This document shows positions 1 to 7,526 of a stretch of 35,097 bases of DNA, piece by piece. Within the stretch, counting starts at the first letter, position 1; every line of letters begins with the position of its first letter. Below the pieces are notes generated by a model, which made no database searches, was not told the DNA's origin, and saw only the letters and a program-made list of their open reading frames with translations. The position numbers and the translations under genes were made by a program. This DNA comes from Deltaproteobacteria bacterium (GTDB lineage: Bacteria; UBA10199; JADFYH01), in assembly GCA_015233135.1 (NCBI GenBank), contig JADFYH010000030.1, positions 1-35,097 on the forward strand, written 5' to 3'.

Positions 1-1
1 C

Positions 2-382
2 GCGCTCAAAACCTGCCGCAATTTTAAATATGGGACGAGTGACGGAAATCTACCTAACGAGAGCAATGCCGATTTTAATAGAACCCATGACGAAGGCCCG
101 AAGGATGTGGATGCTGTTCCAGTGAGTCCATTAAGGATAAGGATGAACGGAGTATTGGAGTGGTGCAACGGTTGGTATAGAGATAGTTTAGAGGGACTGG
201 CCAAGACAACGGCTGGGTTTCTAAATCCGGAAATAATTAATGAACATGTTATTAGACGCGAGCTGCGTGGTGTTTCCTGGGACGACGATTTTGTCGGGGA
301 CGTGCGGGCGGCCAATCGGAACAACTTCAAACCTGTTGCTCGCTTCAATAATTTCGGGTTTCGGGCCGTCGTTATGCCCTAG
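2..382 (+). CDS. FGE-sulfatase (SUMF1/C-type-lectin fold) domain protein, C-terminal part; candidate DGR target
   Basis: The reading frame is open from base 2, so the 5' end lies outside the window; 126 codons are visible. The frame reads YGTSDGNLPNESNADFN near the start, then MNGVLEWCNGWYRDS, and ends ELRGVSWDDDF...VRAANRNNF...NNFGFRAVVMP. This is the C-terminal signature of the formylglycine-generating-enzyme fold (family pattern: DMAGNVWEWC-DWY, LRGGSW, VRAA-R, GFR). The family includes true sulfatase-activating enzymes, but also the hypervariable ligand-binding proteins of diversity-generating retroelements (DGRs). The last 40 codons, rich in AAY-derivable codons and ending in GGGTTTCGGGCCGTC, look more like a DGR variable region than an enzyme. 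The usual DMAGN motif is degraded (RMNG). No reverse transcriptase or template repeat is seen in the window. Fold assignment is firm; the DGR role is inference. Confidence 0.7.
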   Translation, partial: ALKTCRNFKYGTSDGNLPNESNADFNRTHDEGPKDVDAVPVSPLRIRMNGVLEWCNGWYRDSLEGLAKTTAGFLNPEIINEHVIRRELRGVSWDDDFVGDVRAANRNNFKPVARFNNFGFRAVVMP

Positions 383-449
383 GACTAGTGTTTTCCCTTT
401 GTTTTCTTAAAATTTTACACTTTTTTCATGAAAAAATAGACTGTCAATC

Positions 450-487
450 TTGACTTTATTTGACCTTCTATCCCATACTTCAGTATG
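450..487 (+). promoter_or_regulatory. Promoter and overlapping operator of the mazEF-like operon
   Basis: A -35 box TTGACT (450-455) and a -10 box CATACT (474-479) are separated by 18 bp. The -10 lies in a perfect inverted repeat, CATACT-TC-AGTATG (474-487). A ribbon-helix-helix antitoxin binding here would block RNA polymerase, the normal autoregulation in this type of operon. A Shine-Dalgarno AAAGGAG (488-494) follows directly. The sites are seen; their use is inferred. Confidence 0.5.
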
Positions 488-500
488 AAAGGAGTATTCT

Positions 501-755
501 ATGGAGTATTCTGTGAAAACGGCTATTTCTTTACCTAAAGAGGATTTTCTAAAAATAGAGGCCTATCGTAAAAAAAATAAAAAAAGTCGAAGCGAAGTTA
601 TTCAAGAAGCAGTTCATCAATGGTTTGAAAACCATGCTCTCCAGGAAAAAGAGCAGCAATACATGCAGGGATATGCCCAAAAACCAGAAGAAGCGCAGGA
701 AATAGAGCCTTTTTTCAAAGCAGGTTTAGGAGCCTGGAAAAAGGAGGAATGGTAA
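501..755 (+). CDS. Ribbon-helix-helix antitoxin (MazE/CopG-like)
   Basis: 84 residues. The N-terminal half (VKTAISLPKEDFLKIEAYRKK, then KSRSEVIQEAVHQWF) is a typical ribbon-helix-helix DNA-binding domain: a short beta strand with Thr/Ser-Leu-Pro, then two helices with the S-R-S-E-x-I-x-E-A motif. The charged C-terminal half (about residues 45-84) would wrap the toxin. It is followed after 1 bp by a MazF-family gene, so this is the antitoxin of a type II pair. The start is fixed by an AAAGGAG ribosome-binding site 6 bp upstream. The operator-like palindrome at 474-487 supports autorepression. Confidence 0.8.
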   Translation: MEYSVKTAISLPKEDFLKIEAYRKKNKKSRSEVIQEAVHQWFENHALQEKEQQYMQGYAQKPEEAQEIEPFFKAGLGAWKKEEW

Positions 756-756
756 A

Positions 757-1077
757 ATGCAGAGAGGAGAAATATGGTGGGCCCATTTTCCAAGACCTGT
801 AGGTAAACGTCCGGTTGTTCTGCTTTCTCGAGACAAGGCAATTCAGGTGAGAACCCATCTCACGGTTGTGCAAATTACCCGTACTATCCGCTCTATTCCG
901 ACGGAAGTTTTATTGGGGCCTGAGGAAGGTCTGCCCAAGAAGTGTGTGGCAAATCTGGATGTGATTCAAACTATTCCCAAGTCAATTTTACTAGATAAGG
1001 TTTGTCTTTTGTCTTCCGAAAAAATGGAAGAAATTGAAAGTGCAGCATGTTTTGCATTGGGGTTTAAACTGATTTAG
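757..1077 (+). CDS. mazF: MazF/PemK-family endoribonuclease toxin
   Basis: 106 residues, the usual MazF length. The N-terminus (MQRGEIWWAHFPRPVGKRPVVLLSRD) is the family hallmark: RGEIWW strand, then a loop and the R-P-V-V-L-L-S strand with the conserved Arg. VVQITRTIRSIPTEVLL carries the second conserved strand with Thr, and VANLDVIQTIPKSIL matches the family's 'vn-dqi-ti-k-rL' segment. Family members cleave single-stranded RNA at short motifs; the target here cannot be predicted. A GGAGG at 743-748 inside the antitoxin gene serves as ribosome-binding site, and the 1-bp gap implies translational coupling. Confidence 0.87.
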   Translation: MQRGEIWWAHFPRPVGKRPVVLLSRDKAIQVRTHLTVVQITRTIRSIPTEVLLGPEEGLPKKCVANLDVIQTIPKSILLDKVCLLSSEKMEEIESAACFALGFKLI

Positions 1078-1090
1078 TTGATTATACTTG

Positions 1091-1119
1091 GCTGGGTTTC
1101 GCGTCGTTGCGCCCAGGGC
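1091..1119. repeat. REP-like hairpin downstream of mazF
   Basis: GCTGGGTTTCGCGTCGTTGC followed by GCCCAGGGC folds as a CTGGG/CCCAG stem with an internal CGC/GCG pairing. The sequence resembles the widespread TGGGTTTCGC...GCGCCCA type of intergenic repeat. There is no T-run, so it is not a classical terminator. Only one copy was seen in the window. Confidence 0.4.
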
Positions 1120-1132
1120 TTACCCTACCGAT

Positions 1133-1187
1133 GGTTGTACTAGAGAGTCGCATTGCGTCAGTTTATTTGGCGACTCGTCAGTATACC
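1133..1187 (+). repeat. 55-bp intergenic repeat, copy 1
   Basis: The segment running GGTTGTACTAGAGAGTCGC ... GGCGACTCGTCAGTATACC is repeated in inverted orientation at 28489-28539, identical except for a 4-bp insertion (ATTT) here. It contains a GAGTCGC/GCGACTC stem. Origin unknown; it looks like a small dispersed palindromic repeat lying between genes. Confidence 0.75.
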
Positions 1188-1255
1188 AGAGGTGTAGGTT
1201 CAATCCCATCCTCTCAATTGACAGCAGGCAATAGCTATTCTAGTGCCTAAGGTCT

Positions 1256-1651
1256 ATGACTTCCCAAGATCTAACATCCCTCATCCAGCATTGGCTTTCC
1301 AGCTCGGATTACGATTGGGAGACCGCTCAAACCCTTTATAAATCCAAAAAATACCCCTACAGTTTGTTTTTTGGACATCTCTCCATTGAGAAACTGCTCA
1401 AGGCCTTATATACAAAAGAGCATAAAAAACATGCCCCCTTTACCCACAGTTTAAGCTACTTAGCGGGTAAGCTGAGCTTTGAATTGCAAAAAGAGCAGAT
1501 TCAATTTCTGGAATCGATTAATGAATTTAATATCGAGGCCAGGTACCCCGATGAAAAACTGGTTTTCTATAAAAAAGCAGATCAAAAATTCTCTAAATTA
1601 AATCTCAAGAAGATGGATGAGTTGAGGCAATGGTTAAAAAAACAATTTTAA
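1256..1651 (+). CDS. HEPN-domain protein (toxin-side partner of MNT pair)
   Basis: 131 residues, all helical in character. LFFGHLSIEKLLKALYTKE (about residues 37-55) is the H-x-x-x-E-K-L-L-K-A-L signature of the PF05168-type HEPN domain, and NEFNIEARYPDE (about 89-100) is the second conserved motif. The gene overlaps the downstream nucleotidyltransferase by 22 bp, the classic HEPN/MNT arrangement. In characterised pairs one member modifies the other by nucleotidylation or AMPylation, controlling a HEPN ribonuclease. I do not see a clear R-x(4-6)-H ribonuclease motif, so RNase activity is doubtful. The ribosome-binding site is weak (AAGG very close to the ATG). Confidence 0.8.
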   Translation: MTSQDLTSLIQHWLSSSDYDWETAQTLYKSKKYPYSLFFGHLSIEKLLKALYTKEHKKHAPFTHSLSYLAGKLSFELQKEQIQFLESINEFNIEARYPDEKLVFYKKADQKFSKLNLKKMDELRQWLKKQF

Positions 1652-1950
1652 ATCGCTTGAAAAAATTCCATCAGCTTTTGCTCAAAGAGGGCGTTGAGGT
1701 GAGCGCCCTGGTGCTTTACGGTTCTTACGCCCGTGGAACTGCCCATCGGGATAGCGATATTGATGTCTGTGTGGTTTCTCCTCAATTTGGAAAAGACCGT
1801 TTCGAAGAAGGAGTTTTTTTAAGGCACATTTCAGGGAGGGTGCATGCGCTGATTGAGCCGGTTCCCTGTTCGTTGAAGGATTATCAAAAGAATAAAGTTT
1901 CACCTCTGTTGCATGAGATCCGCAAAGAAGGAATTACTGTCTTTCACTAG
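1630..1950 (+). CDS. MNT-type minimal nucleotidyltransferase
   Basis: 106 residues. LVLYGSYARGTAHRDSDIDVCV (residues 28-49) has the complete pol-beta-superfamily motif: G-S at 31-32 and catalytic acids D43 and D45 (GSxxxG...DSDID). Minimal nucleotidyltransferases of this size act as antitoxins of HEPN proteins by transferring nucleotide from ATP to the partner. The start lies inside the HEPN gene (22-bp overlap), implying coupled translation. The gene runs convergently toward addA with only 10 bp between stop codons. Confidence 0.85.
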   Translation: MVKKTILNRLKKFHQLLLKEGVEVSALVLYGSYARGTAHRDSDIDVCVVSPQFGKDRFEEGVFLRHISGRVHALIEPVPCSLKDYQKNKVSPLLHEIRKEGITVFH

Positions 1951-1960
1951 TGCTATCACG

Positions 1961-4900
1961 TTAATTATAAAACCGCTGATTCACCCTACCCATCAAGTCT
2001 ATCAAGAATTGCTCGTGAGTTTTCGCTTCCTCCTCACTGAAATCAAACAAAACGCTGCGTCCCGAGCGAATGAAGTAAATGCTCGCATGAAGCACTATTT
2101 TATTCAACATTTTGCTTGCAGCCAGGCAATAGCTGAGCAGTTGAAAGCGGTATTGTGAGGCAATCTCGGAGGCTTGTTGTGGTGAGAAGCTGGCTAGATG
2201 GGTTTTGTAGTCTACAATTTGCCATTTGGAATCGAGAAAATAAAGCCGATCGATACTTCCTCTCAGAAAATAAGTGGAGACTTGCAGCAAGAAGGGAATC
2301 TCGGAATACGCAGGTTTTGAGTTCAGAATTTGACTGAGCGTTTCTTCCTTTCGGGCTTCTTTAAGCAGTTTCAGATTTTCTTGAAAAGACTCCGGATGAT
2401 CGAGGGGTTCTAACAGATTTTTCTGCCAGACTAATTTCAAGATCTCCTCGCTAGCTTGATGAAGATCTTTGGAAAGAAATTCCAGGCTTTGATGCAGGAG
2501 AGTTCCTAGAGTGAGGGCATCTAATTTAGAGACTGAAGTATTCCTGCGATCAAAAGCCTCTACATCCAAGTTTAAAGGTGGAAGCAAAAGGATATAGCGG
2601 GAATGGTATTCCTCTGGAGAGAGGAGAAAACATTCGAGTTCAGTGACGGAAAAGGTTTTTTTGCCAAGTAATTTTTGGGTTTTGAAAGGGTGAAAAACTT
2701 GCTTTGTCATCTCGAGAGAAGCGAGAGATCCAGTGGGTGCAATTGACAACCCAACTGGATCTCTCACTTCGCAAAGCTCCGTTCGAGATGACAGGCGCGG
2801 AGGATCGCGTGAGAGTAGCGATTTCTTCAACAGCTTTTTGAATTCCAATTTTTCATTGGTCTTCTCTTCGGGCAAAAATCCCAGGATCAATTTTTTTTCA
2901 GTGCGTGTCGCTGCGACATAGAAAATTCGATTTTCTTCCACTTCATTTTCTTTTTTCTTTTGCTCTGAAATCTCTTTCAAAAGGGCAGAGGCTTCAGTCT
3001 TGTACTGGAGGCCCAGAGAGGTTTTTGGAATTTTAAATCCAATGTTATCGTCTTGTCTTTGTGCGATGGGGACTTGATCGCTATTCATCCGATTGTCCAA
3101 AGAGGGAAGTAGCACAATGGGAAGATCCAAGCCCTTCGACTGGTGAATGGTCATGAAACAGAGGCTCTCTTGTGCACCGAGTTGGTCGGAAAGGGGGGCA
3201 ATTTCGATATGCTCCTTTTGCATTTGACGAATATTTTTTAAAAATTCCGCGCAGGAGCAAGGGCTTTTTTCTTCGAAGTTTTGTATCCAATGTAAAAATT
3301 GCAGCAGGTTTTGAGCGCGTGATTGGGAAAAAGAATCTTGCTGATAAAGGGAGACGATCTGGCTTTCTTCAAAGATCCATTTTAATAATTCGGAGGCCTT
3401 CAGGCCGGGGGCCAGCGCTTTTATTTTTTGGCAGAAGGCTTCTTTCATCCAGAATTTTTCATTCGTCTTTTCCCAAGCCAGGTTTAAAATTTCTTCGTCG
3501 CTTTTTGCGATGAATGGGGAACGTAAAATTCCCAACCAGGGGATAGGATTTTCGGCTTCGCAGTAGGCCTTGAAGACTTGAAGGCAATCCAGAATTTCCT
3601 GGCATTCTAATAAACTGGAAACCCCTTTGACGAAGACGGGGATTCCTTTTTCACGAAACACATCCCAATAAATCTTCATAGGAGTTTTGCTGCGAAAAAG
3701 CACAAAGATAGACGCCGCTTTTTCGCCTTTGGCAAATAAGGCTAATACTCGCTCTGCGAGCAGTCTGGCTTCGCGTTCTCTTTTTTGAGAGGCCGATTCC
3801 TTTTCTTCCGCTGCGGCTTGCTCAATGACTTCCAGGCAGGCCTCTGCTGCTGCCACGCGTGCCGCGATCAGCGGTGGTTCCTGGGGAAACAATTCTTGAG
3901 AGAGGGTATTGACCCAATGCACCAAAGCGGGAGGGGATCTGAAATTGTGAGATAAAAAAAGTGTTTTTCCCCCCGAATTTTCTATCCATTGTCTGAAGCG
4001 TTCAAACACCGAGGCCTGGGCCCCGCGAAAATTGTAAATGGATTGTTTGGGATCTCCGACGATCAGCAGATGTGGGGCTGTAAAGCTTTCTTCCCTTGTT
4101 TCCCACTGCAGCAGATCTTTTAGAAAACGTTCTTGAGTAAAGCTGGTGTCCTGAAATTCATCAATCAAGAGGGCCTTAAAAAAACCTTGATAATGCGCCG
4201 CAATTTTGGGTTTGTTTTCTAACAGCTGATGACACTCTTCTTCGAGATCATTGAAGTCGAGGGCCTTCTTTTGTTTTTTAAGCTGAGTGTAATTTTGTAA
4301 ACAAAGATTGAAAATAAACTCCAAGGCCTTTGGAATTTCAGGGGCTATGTCAGGATCCATTGGCCAGGGATCACTTTCCTGGCCTTTCCACTTGGGCCAA
4401 TCTTTCAGCATACCCAAGAGCTGCCTTCTTAAAACTTTCCAGCTGTAGGCCTCAATCAAGAGTTTTAATTCCTGGTTTTGATCCAATAGTTTTTTTTCAA
4501 GCACTTCTTGGATGCCTTCTTGTTGTAACAAAAGGGCATCGCTTTGTTCCAAAATTTCAAAATCGAGTCCTCTCTCTAAACTCAGAGTCTCTCGTAAAAT
4601 TTTAGAGGCAAGGCCGTGAAGGGTTAAGATGGGGGCCCGTAACAGTTCTTGTTTGGCTTGCTGCAATTCTTCAAGAGTCAATTGGGCATAGAGTTGAAAG
4701 ATTTCAGATTCTGAATTTTGTAGCACCGTTTCTTTTTCAATTTCGTGCAGGCTTTTAAGCACTCTTTGTTTTAAATCGGAGGCGGCTTTGTCGGTAAAAG
4801 TGACCGCCAAAATCTGGGCAGGGCTTATTTTTTTTTGAAAAACCAGTTGCAGATAATGATGTACCAACACCGTTGTTTTTCCTGAGCCAGCGCCGGCAAG

Positions 4901-4969
4901 CAGGCAGAGGGGCACGTCTAGCTGCAGTATGGCTTCACGTTGTGCAGGGGTGAATTTAAGCGCGGTCAT
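1961..4969 (-). CDS. addA: AddA: helicase-nuclease subunit for double-strand break processing
   Basis: 1002 residues, UvrD/RecB superfamily 1A helicase with C-terminal nuclease. Visible: Walker A GAGSGKT (26-32), DEFQDT (270-275), GDPKQSIYNFRGA, the VAATR motif VI, and the PD-(D/E)XK nuclease IVDYKT (DYKT 920-923). With AddB it unwinds and resects broken ends for RecA loading. I chose ATG 4969 over the upstream GTG at 4996, because a GGGAGGT ribosome-binding site lies between them. The chosen start overlaps the addB stop by 14 bp. Residues about 726-755 are unlike any AddA: they are a translated palindromic repeat (2705-2793) sitting in frame in the linker between helicase and nuclease. Confidence 0.9.
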   Translation of the reverse strand: MTALKFTPAQREAILQLDVPLCLLAGAGSGKTTVLVHHYLQLVFQKKISPAQILAVTFTDKAASDLKQRVLKSLHEIEKETVLQNSESEIFQLYAQLTLEELQQAKQELLRAPILTLHGLASKILRETLSLERGLDFEILEQSDALLLQQEGIQEVLEKKLLDQNQELKLLIEAYSWKVLRRQLLGMLKDWPKWKGQESDPWPMDPDIAPEIPKALEFIFNLCLQNYTQLKKQKKALDFNDLEEECHQLLENKPKIAAHYQGFFKALLIDEFQDTSFTQERFLKDLLQWETREESFTAPHLLIVGDPKQSIYNFRGAQASVFERFRQWIENSGGKTLFLSHNFRSPPALVHWVNTLSQELFPQEPPLIAARVAAAEACLEVIEQAAAEEKESASQKREREARLLAERVLALFAKGEKAASIFVLFRSKTPMKIYWDVFREKGIPVFVKGVSSLLECQEILDCLQVFKAYCEAENPIPWLGILRSPFIAKSDEEILNLAWEKTNEKFWMKEAFCQKIKALAPGLKASELLKWIFEESQIVSLYQQDSFSQSRAQNLLQFLHWIQNFEEKSPCSCAEFLKNIRQMQKEHIEIAPLSDQLGAQESLCFMTIHQSKGLDLPIVLLPSLDNRMNSDQVPIAQRQDDNIGFKIPKTSLGLQYKTEASALLKEISEQKKKENEVEENRIFYVAATRTEKKLILGFLPEEKTNEKLEFKKLLKKSLLSRDPPRLSSRTELCEVRDPVGLSIAPTGSLASLEMTKQVFHPFKTQKLLGKKTFSVTELECFLLSPEEYHSRYILLLPPLNLDVEAFDRRNTSVSKLDALTLGTLLHQSLEFLSKDLHQASEEILKLVWQKNLLEPLDHPESFQENLKLLKEARKEETLSQILNSKPAYSEIPFLLQVSTYFLRGSIDRLYFLDSKWQIVDYKTHLASFSPQQASEIASQYRFQLLSYCLAASKMLNKIVLHASIYFIRSGRSVLFDFSEEEAKTHEQFLIDLMGRVNQRFYN
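2705..2793. repeat. 89-bp palindromic repeat inserted in frame inside addA
   Basis: Terminal inverted repeats TGTCATCTCGA (2705-2715) and TCGAGATGACA (2783-2793) are perfect. The next bases are also symmetric: GAGAGATCCAGT on the left, ACTGGATCTCTC on the right. It has the size and layout of the palindromic elements known to sit in genes of Rickettsia and other bacteria. On the addA strand it is open and adds about 30 codons (residues about 726-755). Confidence 0.85.
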
Positions 4970-7526
4970 AATAGCGACAGACCTCCCGAAATTCACAATA
5001 GGCCAAACAAGGGTCGGGTTTTATTTCAAAGTTTCCCGATTTTATTTGTTCGGCATATTCCAAAATTTTGATTTCCAGATTTTTCCAAAATTCTTCCCAT
5101 TCTGCGTCTTGGTAAATGGCGCCACTTCGAGCATTTTGAGAAAAACGCCTTTGATTTGTTTTGGGTAAAAGGCCGTATTTGAATTCCATGTCTTTTAAAT
5201 TGAGGGCCATGCTGGCCAGCAATTGCATGGGTTTATTAAATTTCTTTTCTAATAGTTTTTTTGCGGCCAAGGCATAGAGAGGGAGCTGTATTTTTTGATA
5301 GGCCTTGATTTGCGGATTCAATTTGCTGAGCTCTCCTGTCTTATAATCAAAGACGGCAAATTCCCCTTTTTCGACATTGCAATCCACCCGATCAATCTTT
5401 CCCTGAATACGAATGCTGTTGTTTTTATTTTCAAAATGCAAGCTGTCTTCTTCTGAAAAACTGGCTTCAAAGAGGGTGGGTTTGCAGGGGGCCTCTGCAT
5501 TTTCTTCATTTTTCCAGTAGAGGATTAATAGTTCCTGCAAAGTTTGCACGGCCTTGTGTTCAAAGGCCTTGCAGAGCTGAGTTTCCAGGTAAGGATGTTC
5601 TTTTTGAAAGCCTTCAGAGAATAAGCTGAATTCTTGAGCGAGTAGATTTTTAATCTCTTCGCGTTTGCTGCCCGAAAAAAGAGCGGCAAAAATATCCTCC
5701 GAAAACTTTTTGAAAAAAAGCTCCAAAAACGAATGCAACCAGCGTCCAGTGTCGAGGGCGTTAGGGTCTATTTCTTGTTCTTCCTTGCCCTTCATTTTCA
5801 ACAGTACCTTGCCATAAAAACGGAAGGGACATTGGGCATAGTCTTCGAGTTGTGTGGCAGAAAATATGTGGGGGATTAATTGCTTGCGAAGTTGCTGCAA
5901 GATTTCCGGGTTCAAGATTTTCCCCGAATAAGAGTGCTGACCTTTCCATTCGAAAAGTCTTTTTCTTTCGGCGGCTAATTTTTTTTCAGCCTCAAAAATA
6001 TTTTGAGTGGGTTTGTAATAGGCGATGGCTGCTTCTGAATCCAAGACTTCAGCGGCTTCAGAAATATCTTGAAGTAAAGGAAAGGGGGCCTGGGCCTTTC
6101 CTTGGGCATCCAGAATTGAATAGGAAAAAAATATTTCTTGTTCACTCAGGCTGAGTAATTCCTGAAAATGTCTTTCTTCGTGAAAAGCTTTATTCTTCAA
6201 GAGGGGCAAGGCCTTTCCCCAGAGTGAGATCTTTTTTTGACCAAAGACATTTTCGTTCATCTGAAAGACGAATACTTTCTCATAGCTTTCTAAACCCAGC
6301 TCGTTCCAAGTGGAGAGCCTTATTCCACAGTCATTTGCGCTTCCCAAAGGATAAAATATTTTTTGAGCGAGTTGAGCAAGATTGATTTGATCGAATCGAA
6401 AGGAAGGAAATTGATCCTGATAAAAAAGAAGGGCTTCCAGGCTTTCTTTCCAGATCTCAAAGGCCTTGTGCTCACGAATTTTTTCTTTGCAAAGCTTCAT
6501 TGCCTCCTGAATTTCCAGACCTGAATTTTGTCTTAAAGTGTCACAGTTCAAAATGCTTTTATAATTTTTGATTCCCGTAGAAAATCCCAAATACCCCAGT
6601 TGTTCGCTCCAATAGTCTCCCCAAAAAGTTGAAGGGGGAATGAGCAGCAACATCTTACTCGCTTCTATTCCACTTTGCAGGGCCTCATCGATTTTTTGAA
6701 GGAGGAATCCTGCTTCCTCAAACGGCGTGTTAAAGGCACGACACTTGATTTTTGCCGTGTTTGGTTCTGGTTTTGTTTCTTGAATCTCTACATAATTTTC
6801 TCGAAACTCTTCCCAATCCTGGGCAATAAAATCCTGAGGATGCGTCTTGCCGGATTGCAGCCAGAGCAAAATCTGAAGTTTAGGATAAGAGCTGTTCAGT
6901 TGTTTTAATATTCTTTTGAAATTTAAATTCCCTTCTGGAAATCCAATAAAATAAAGGCTTTCCAGGCGATGGAGTACTTTACTTTTTTGTTGGACTATCC
7001 ATTTAAAGGCCTGGTCTGAAAACTTGCGTTCATCCCAAAGTGTTTTTTGCTGTCTGAGCAGCAGATCATATTGCTCAAAAACTTTTTTCCATTTTTGGGC
7101 CAGCTCTTGTTCGAGTGGAACGATAAACTGAAAAAGTTGACTACTGCTTAAGCCTTCTTTTCGCCACTCTTGAGTCAGAGCAAAGAGGCTTTCTGAAAGG
7201 GTTTGCGGAATTTGCTCTTTTTGGGCGAGTTCGTTCCACAAATGTTCCAGCACCCAAGTTGCACTTGCCGACGGAATCTCCACATTTTCCTGCAATAATT
7301 CGCTGTAGAATCCTTCCAAAGTTAAAATACTTTTTCCAGTCAACACGCCTCCCAAATCCGGAAATTTCAATAAGGCCATTTCCACACTTTCCACGGCCGC
7401 TTGATGCGGACAAACAATGCGAAAGGAATCTTCCAAACGATGGGCAATGAATTTCTGGACAACAGACTGCAGCAGAATGGGCAAATCGGAACGTAAATTG
7501 GGAGAGCAGAAGAGGTGGAGAGTCAT
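4956..7526 (-). CDS. addB: AddB-like nuclease subunit with Fe-S cluster motif
   Basis: 856 residues. The C-terminal part is a PD-(D/E)XK nuclease: GKIDRVDC then VFDYKTG (DYKT 727-730). Four cysteines, C566 (YAQCPFRF) and C840/C844/C850 (CLAYCEFREVC), form the iron-sulfur staple typical of AddB-type nucleases. The N-terminal helicase-like part has no recognisable Walker A, so it is probably a non-motor scaffold that scans for a Chi-like sequence, as in other AddB proteins. Its ATG overlaps the crotonase stop by 4 bp (ATGA), and its stop overlaps the addA start by 14 bp, so the two subunits are translated together. Confidence 0.85.
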   Translation of the reverse strand: MTLHLFCSPNLRSDLPILLQSVVQKFIAHRLEDSFRIVCPHQAAVESVEMALLKFPDLGGVLTGKSILTLEGFYSELLQENVEIPSASATWVLEHLWNELAQKEQIPQTLSESLFALTQEWRKEGLSSSQLFQFIVPLEQELAQKWKKVFEQYDLLLRQQKTLWDERKFSDQAFKWIVQQKSKVLHRLESLYFIGFPEGNLNFKRILKQLNSSYPKLQILLWLQSGKTHPQDFIAQDWEEFRENYVEIQETKPEPNTAKIKCRAFNTPFEEAGFLLQKIDEALQSGIEASKMLLLIPPSTFWGDYWSEQLGYLGFSTGIKNYKSILNCDTLRQNSGLEIQEAMKLCKEKIREHKAFEIWKESLEALLFYQDQFPSFRFDQINLAQLAQKIFYPLGSANDCGIRLSTWNELGLESYEKVFVFQMNENVFGQKKISLWGKALPLLKNKAFHEERHFQELLSLSEQEIFFSYSILDAQGKAQAPFPLLQDISEAAEVLDSEAAIAYYKPTQNIFEAEKKLAAERKRLFEWKGQHSYSGKILNPEILQQLRKQLIPHIFSATQLEDYAQCPFRFYGKVLLKMKGKEEQEIDPNALDTGRWLHSFLELFFKKFSEDIFAALFSGSKREEIKNLLAQEFSLFSEGFQKEHPYLETQLCKAFEHKAVQTLQELLILYWKNEENAEAPCKPTLFEASFSEEDSLHFENKNNSIRIQGKIDRVDCNVEKGEFAVFDYKTGELSKLNPQIKAYQKIQLPLYALAAKKLLEKKFNKPMQLLASMALNLKDMEFKYGLLPKTNQRRFSQNARSGAIYQDAEWEEFWKNLEIKILEYAEQIKSGNFEIKPDPCLAYCEFREVCRYYDRA

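Noticed and set aside
107-382. Complete 91-residue gene starting at 107
   Set aside because: The start is a GTG in the middle of a frame open to the window edge, and family similarity extends upstream of it.
1188-1214. T-arm-like GGTTCAATCC followed by CCTCTC, suggesting a tRNA ending here
   Set aside because: The T-stem has mismatches and no D-arm or anticodon arm can be placed upstream; only a 3' fragment could be claimed.
4970-4996. Longer addA start (GTG 4996)
   Set aside because: A GGGAGGT ribosome-binding site lies downstream of it, and the ATG at 4969 begins the conserved region.
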